The notes under the pieces were generated by a model. That model had not been told where the DNA came from. It searched no databases and saw only the letters and a program-made list of their open reading frames with translations. Shown here piece after piece: positions 63,930 through 64,000 of a stretch of 64,000 nt of DNA (position 1 is its first letter; each line of letters begins with the position of its first letter). Source of the DNA: Streptomyces sp. NBC_01335 (GTDB lineage: Bacteria > Actinomycetota > Actinomycetes > Streptomycetales > Streptomycetaceae). The stretch covers positions 3,687,001 to 3,751,000 of the forward strand of contig NZ_CP108370.1 of the NCBI RefSeq assembly GCF_035953295.1, given 5' to 3'. The position numbers and the translations under genes were made by a program.

Positions 63930-64000
63930 TGGCACTCCCAATGGTGTGGTGCGGCTGGGTCTCCGGGGGGTTCCCCAGACCCCGGCGGGTCCTGTCAGCG

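Overview
The window is chromosomal DNA of a Streptomyces or very close relative. The evidence is very high GC with strong third-position G/C bias, a 68-residue BldC, a valine dehydrogenase, a DUF3073 protein, a c-di-AMP riboswitch ahead of an M23 peptidase, several leaderless starts with TANNNT boxes 6 to 9 bases upstream, and the purS-purQ-purL and purF-purM loci in the order usual for this genus.

Layout. 1-16054 is mostly core: a TetR tail, a membrane-tethered ECF sigma factor with a carbohydrate-binding-like tail, an asparagine-synthase-like protein, a sporulation-associated-type regulator, an LhgO-like oxidase, trmB, a PrsW protease, an aldo/keto reductase, a riboswitch-controlled M23 peptidase, a SpoIIE-type phosphatase and initiator tRNA-Met. 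16055-24292, between two tRNA genes, is accessory: a GntR regulator with two small unknown genes, an aminotransferase, gene fragments, and a small biosynthetic locus (MFS exporter, ATP-grasp ligase, BacA/prephenate-decarboxylase-like enzyme, DUF2000). 24219-31168 is core again: tRNA-Lys, a DEAD-box RNA helicase with a long repeat tail, a lipoprotein, paired CrcB fluoride channels, a minimal zincin and a metallophosphoesterase.

31260-43816 is the most interesting part. A tRNA-Glu/Asp/Phe cluster is followed by about 12 kb of lower-GC, less codon-biased DNA and then by a second partial copy of the same cluster (3' end of tRNA-Glu, complete tRNA-Asp, complete tRNA-Phe). Between them lie a SNF2-type helicase with a DUF3883 nuclease-like tail, a DUF1156 DNA methyltransferase, and a DUF499 ATPase with an N-terminal Swt1-type HEPN domain. 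This is the gene set of helicase-methylase-ATPase (Hma-type) anti-phage systems. Two further genes follow: an unrecognised 324-residue protein and a four-helix membrane protein. No integrase remains, but near-identical palindromes lie just inside both ends.

43824-64000 returns to core genes: a DsbA-like thiol oxidoreductase, hrpA, a third identical tRNA-Asp, bldC, vdh, the DUF3073 gene, purM, purF, a Tat-exported sulfatase, a mycothiol-dependent-isomerase-like protein, and the translationally coupled purS-purQ-purL operon. PurS, PurQ and PurL together make FGAM, PurM closes the ring to AIR, and PurF commits PRPP to the pathway. Several gene-free stretches of about 1 kb (4896-5921, 49209-50457, 50665-51660) separate developmental or regulatory genes from their neighbours.
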